DNA from: Apus apus
Taxonomy: Eukaryota > Chordata > Aves > Apodiformes > Apodidae
DNA length: 64,000 nucleotides
Direction: 5' to 3'
Assembly (NCBI RefSeq): GCF_020740795.1
Contig: NC_067290.1
Coordinates: 18,051,001 to 18,115,000, forward strand
Under the pieces are notes generated by a model. It was not told the DNA's origin. It did no database searches and saw only the letters and a list, made by a program, of their open reading frames with translations. Shown in pieces: positions 62,801 through 64,000 of the stretch (positions within the stretch are counted from its first letter, which is position 1; each line of letters opens with the position of its first letter). Both the position numbers and the translations under genes were made by a program.

Positions 62801-64000
62801 TATTTGTATCACATGAAAAATAATCCCTAAGCGTTTTCTTGTTCAATACAAATTGATTGTAAAGATGTACTCAAATGGAGTTGTTTTCACTGGGTAAACT
62901 CCATTTTCTCTTTTTATTTCTGTAGTTTGTTTTTTGTTTGGGTTTTTTTTTTTGTCATTTTTGTAGACTGTCATGGCAGAAATGATTTCACTTTTATTTG
63001 TCATCACGTTTCTGATGACAGAAAAGAGTGATGTATTCATGCTGTTTCCTTTAGGGTGTGCTTTTTTGGTTCCTTTTTTTATCACTCACGTGTTGCCAAA
63101 GTTCTCCAGTAACTTCTTGTAAGAAATATTAAGGCTGTTGCATGTTGTCTTAGCAAAACTAGGAGGCAGTATGAACTGCCAATTTTTGTTTCTCCTGGGG
63201 CAATTGCAAGATGTTGTGTGTGGTCAGGCTGAGGTTTATGGCTTCGAATAGCAAGGGGTGTCCAAGAGGAGTTGCAGCTGACACTTAGTTGATAAGAGTA
63301 TAGCAAAGAAAACAATTTCTAGTAATATCTGAGGTGGCAAGTGTCCAGTTGGACTTCTGGTACTTAAGTTTGCAGGCTGACAGAACCTTGGGCTGTTTCT
63401 GCCCAATTTCAGCCACTGTTACTTTTATCGGTTCTTGATGACTAGGTTCTGATATCCCCTTTGAATGAGGCAATGCTGTAGAAATCCGGTCTGCACACAG
63501 CAGGACCAGAAGGTTTTGTCTTTATTGTTTAGGGAGCTATTTTGACTTGTATTTTAAATAAATACCAGCAGGATGTCAGTATCCCTTTTTTTTCTTCTCC
63601 TTCCCTGTTCTAAGCATTTTCCTCTGCAGCAGCATAATGTGACTGGATTTAGGGAGGACCCCAGGAGAGCAGTAGTTGAGTGTATCAGTTGTTTAGCCCT
63701 CAGTTGTGCAAATTGTCTTGCTCCTGATAATGCTAAGCCTGAGTGGAATGTGAGTCTTTGATTCACAAGTGCCTCTCCTGCCAAAGAAACCTCTCTCCTG
63801 CAGCACCAGCAGGCATGTGAAAGTGGACAGGAGGGTACAGGGGTGTGTTAAAGGAAAAATGCATAAGAATCTTTCAGTGGTTTTACTCACGGTTAAAACT
63901 CAAGCAAGGGGATGTGACCCTGCAGCTTGTCATAATGAACTGTTTTGTCCAGGGTGAGAGGTTGACGTACACACTGAATCTTGGGTTACTAAAATGTTAA
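53679..64000 (+). CDS. GXYLT2: GXYLT2, glucoside xylosyltransferase 2 (5' part: coding exons 1-3; gene continues past the window)
   Basis: GXYLT2 is a GT8-family, type II membrane enzyme of the ER/Golgi that transfers xylose from UDP-xylose, in alpha-1,3 linkage, to O-linked glucose on EGF repeats of Notch and similar proteins (established knowledge). Coding segments 53679-53869, 61262-61451 and 61654-61785 join in phase to 513 nt (171 codons). Residues about 7-29 are a hydrophobic signal anchor, followed by a Pro/Ala/Arg-rich stem. Residues about 81-171 start the catalytic domain ([20 protein letters not shown] and [17 protein letters not shown]). The catalytic DXD motif lies in later exons outside the window. 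YPITFSVGN favours GXYLT2 over GXYLT1, as does linkage to SHQ1. The full human protein is about 443 residues as I recall. Confidence 0.93.
53870..61261 (+). other. GXYLT2 intron 1 (7.4 kb)
   Basis: The donor is GTAACG and the acceptor is TGAATTTTCAG. It begins in the CpG island and then becomes AT-rich. It contains a MIR-like SINE at about 58000-58175, a G/T-rich tract near 55282-55330, and A runs near 60903 and 61134. No coding block is recognised; ORFs at 58369-58596 and 58679-59023 look like chance frames. Confidence 0.6.
58000..58175 (+). mobile_element. Ancient MIR-like SINE fragment
   Basis: The order of landmarks matches the MIR core: GAGGTAGGTAAC, then CTATTACCATTTCACAGGTAG, GACAACTGAAG, AATGACTCGCCCAAAGCTTTG and TACTGAAATGGAGCC. 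It is clearly old and diverged. Identification is from a recalled consensus, not an alignment program. Confidence 0.75.
61262..61451 (+). CDS. GXYLT2: GXYLT2 coding exon 2 (start of catalytic domain)
   Basis: This 190-nt exon lies between TTTTCAG and GTGAGT. After a non-conserved stem remnant ([16 protein letters not shown]) it encodes [20 protein letters not shown], then [20 protein letters not shown] and KPEFEKK: the first beta-strand/helix/strand of the GT8 nucleotide-sugar fold, matching GXYLT2. Phase in 2, phase out 0. Confidence 0.95.
61452..61653 (+). other. GXYLT2 intron 2
   Basis: A short (202 bp) GT-AG intron ending CCATGTCTTTCAG. Nothing else is seen. Confidence 0.85.
61654..61785 (+). 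CDS. GXYLT2: GXYLT2 coding exon 3
   Basis: This 132-nt exon (44 codons) lies between TCTTTCAG and GTAAGG. It encodes [20 protein letters not shown], then [20 protein letters not shown] and [18 protein letters not shown] is the conserved GXYLT segment just before the VDTD (DXD) metal-binding motif, which must lie in the next exon beyond the window. An apparent continuation (VRHLDF, stop) is intron read-through. Confidence 0.96.
61786..64000 (+). other. GXYLT2 intron 3 (5' part)
   Basis: Begins GTAAGG. I searched for the expected next block (ILKDVDSLLYVDTD) and do not see it, so the next exon is outside the window. Only T/G-rich simple sequence near 62925-62960 and a G8 run near 62583 stand out. 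Confidence 0.6.

Noticed and set aside
1-64000. CRISPR arrays, operons, prophage, IS elements, tRNA or snRNA genes
   Set aside because: Nothing of the kind is visible. The window is an intron-rich vertebrate locus; I looked for tRNA-like B boxes and snRNA starts and saw none convincing.

Overview
This is a vertebrate nuclear window. The CR1 LINE 3' ends (each closing in ATTCTGTG-like octamers), the low interspersed-repeat load, the compact CpG islands and the gene order point to a bird; I cannot name the species. There is no sign of bacterial, viral or CRISPR-type content. Nearly all open frames outside the exons listed here look like chance ORFs.

Two genes are present, transcribed away from each other. 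On the minus strand, SHQ1 (H/ACA RNP assembly factor) fills about 1.7-49.2 kb. I reconstructed it as one probable non-coding first exon in a CpG island plus 11 coding exons. The coding sum is 1833 nt, i.e. 610 residues plus stop, and every junction keeps phase. On the plus strand, GXYLT2 (glucoside xylosyltransferase 2) starts in a second CpG island at about 53.4-54.3 kb. Its first three coding exons (171 codons) lie in the window and the rest of the gene runs off the right edge. As I recall it, SHQ1 and GXYLT2 are head-to-head neighbours at human 3p13, so the arrangement fits conserved synteny.

Layout: 1-1.7 kb is sequence downstream of SHQ1, with a strong hairpin at about 1.49-1.54 kb. 1.73-2.27 kb is the probable SHQ1 3' UTR. 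2.27-2.92 kb is the last coding exon, with a Ser/acidic tail. 2.9-22.6 kb is a very large, repeat-poor last intron. 22.6-47.2 kb holds the ten other coding exons, with three CR1 fragments in introns 7, 8 and 10. 47.2-49.1 kb is intron 1, with short tandem repeats. 49.06-49.25 kb is the promoter and exon 1. 49.25-53.4 kb is intergenic. 53.4-53.87 kb is the GXYLT2 promoter and exon 1. 53.87-61.26 kb is GXYLT2 intron 1, with an old MIR-like SINE. 61.26-61.79 kb carries exons 2 and 3.

The two products act in separate processes: SHQ1 chaperones dyskerin before H/ACA snoRNP and telomerase RNP assembly, and GXYLT2 extends O-glucose on Notch EGF repeats. I found no new system. The most interesting sequence-level points are a GC-AG intron in SHQ1, a predicted SHQ1 upstream ORF whose stop overlaps the main start codon, a mini upstream ORF before GXYLT2, and an unexplained hairpin downstream of SHQ1.
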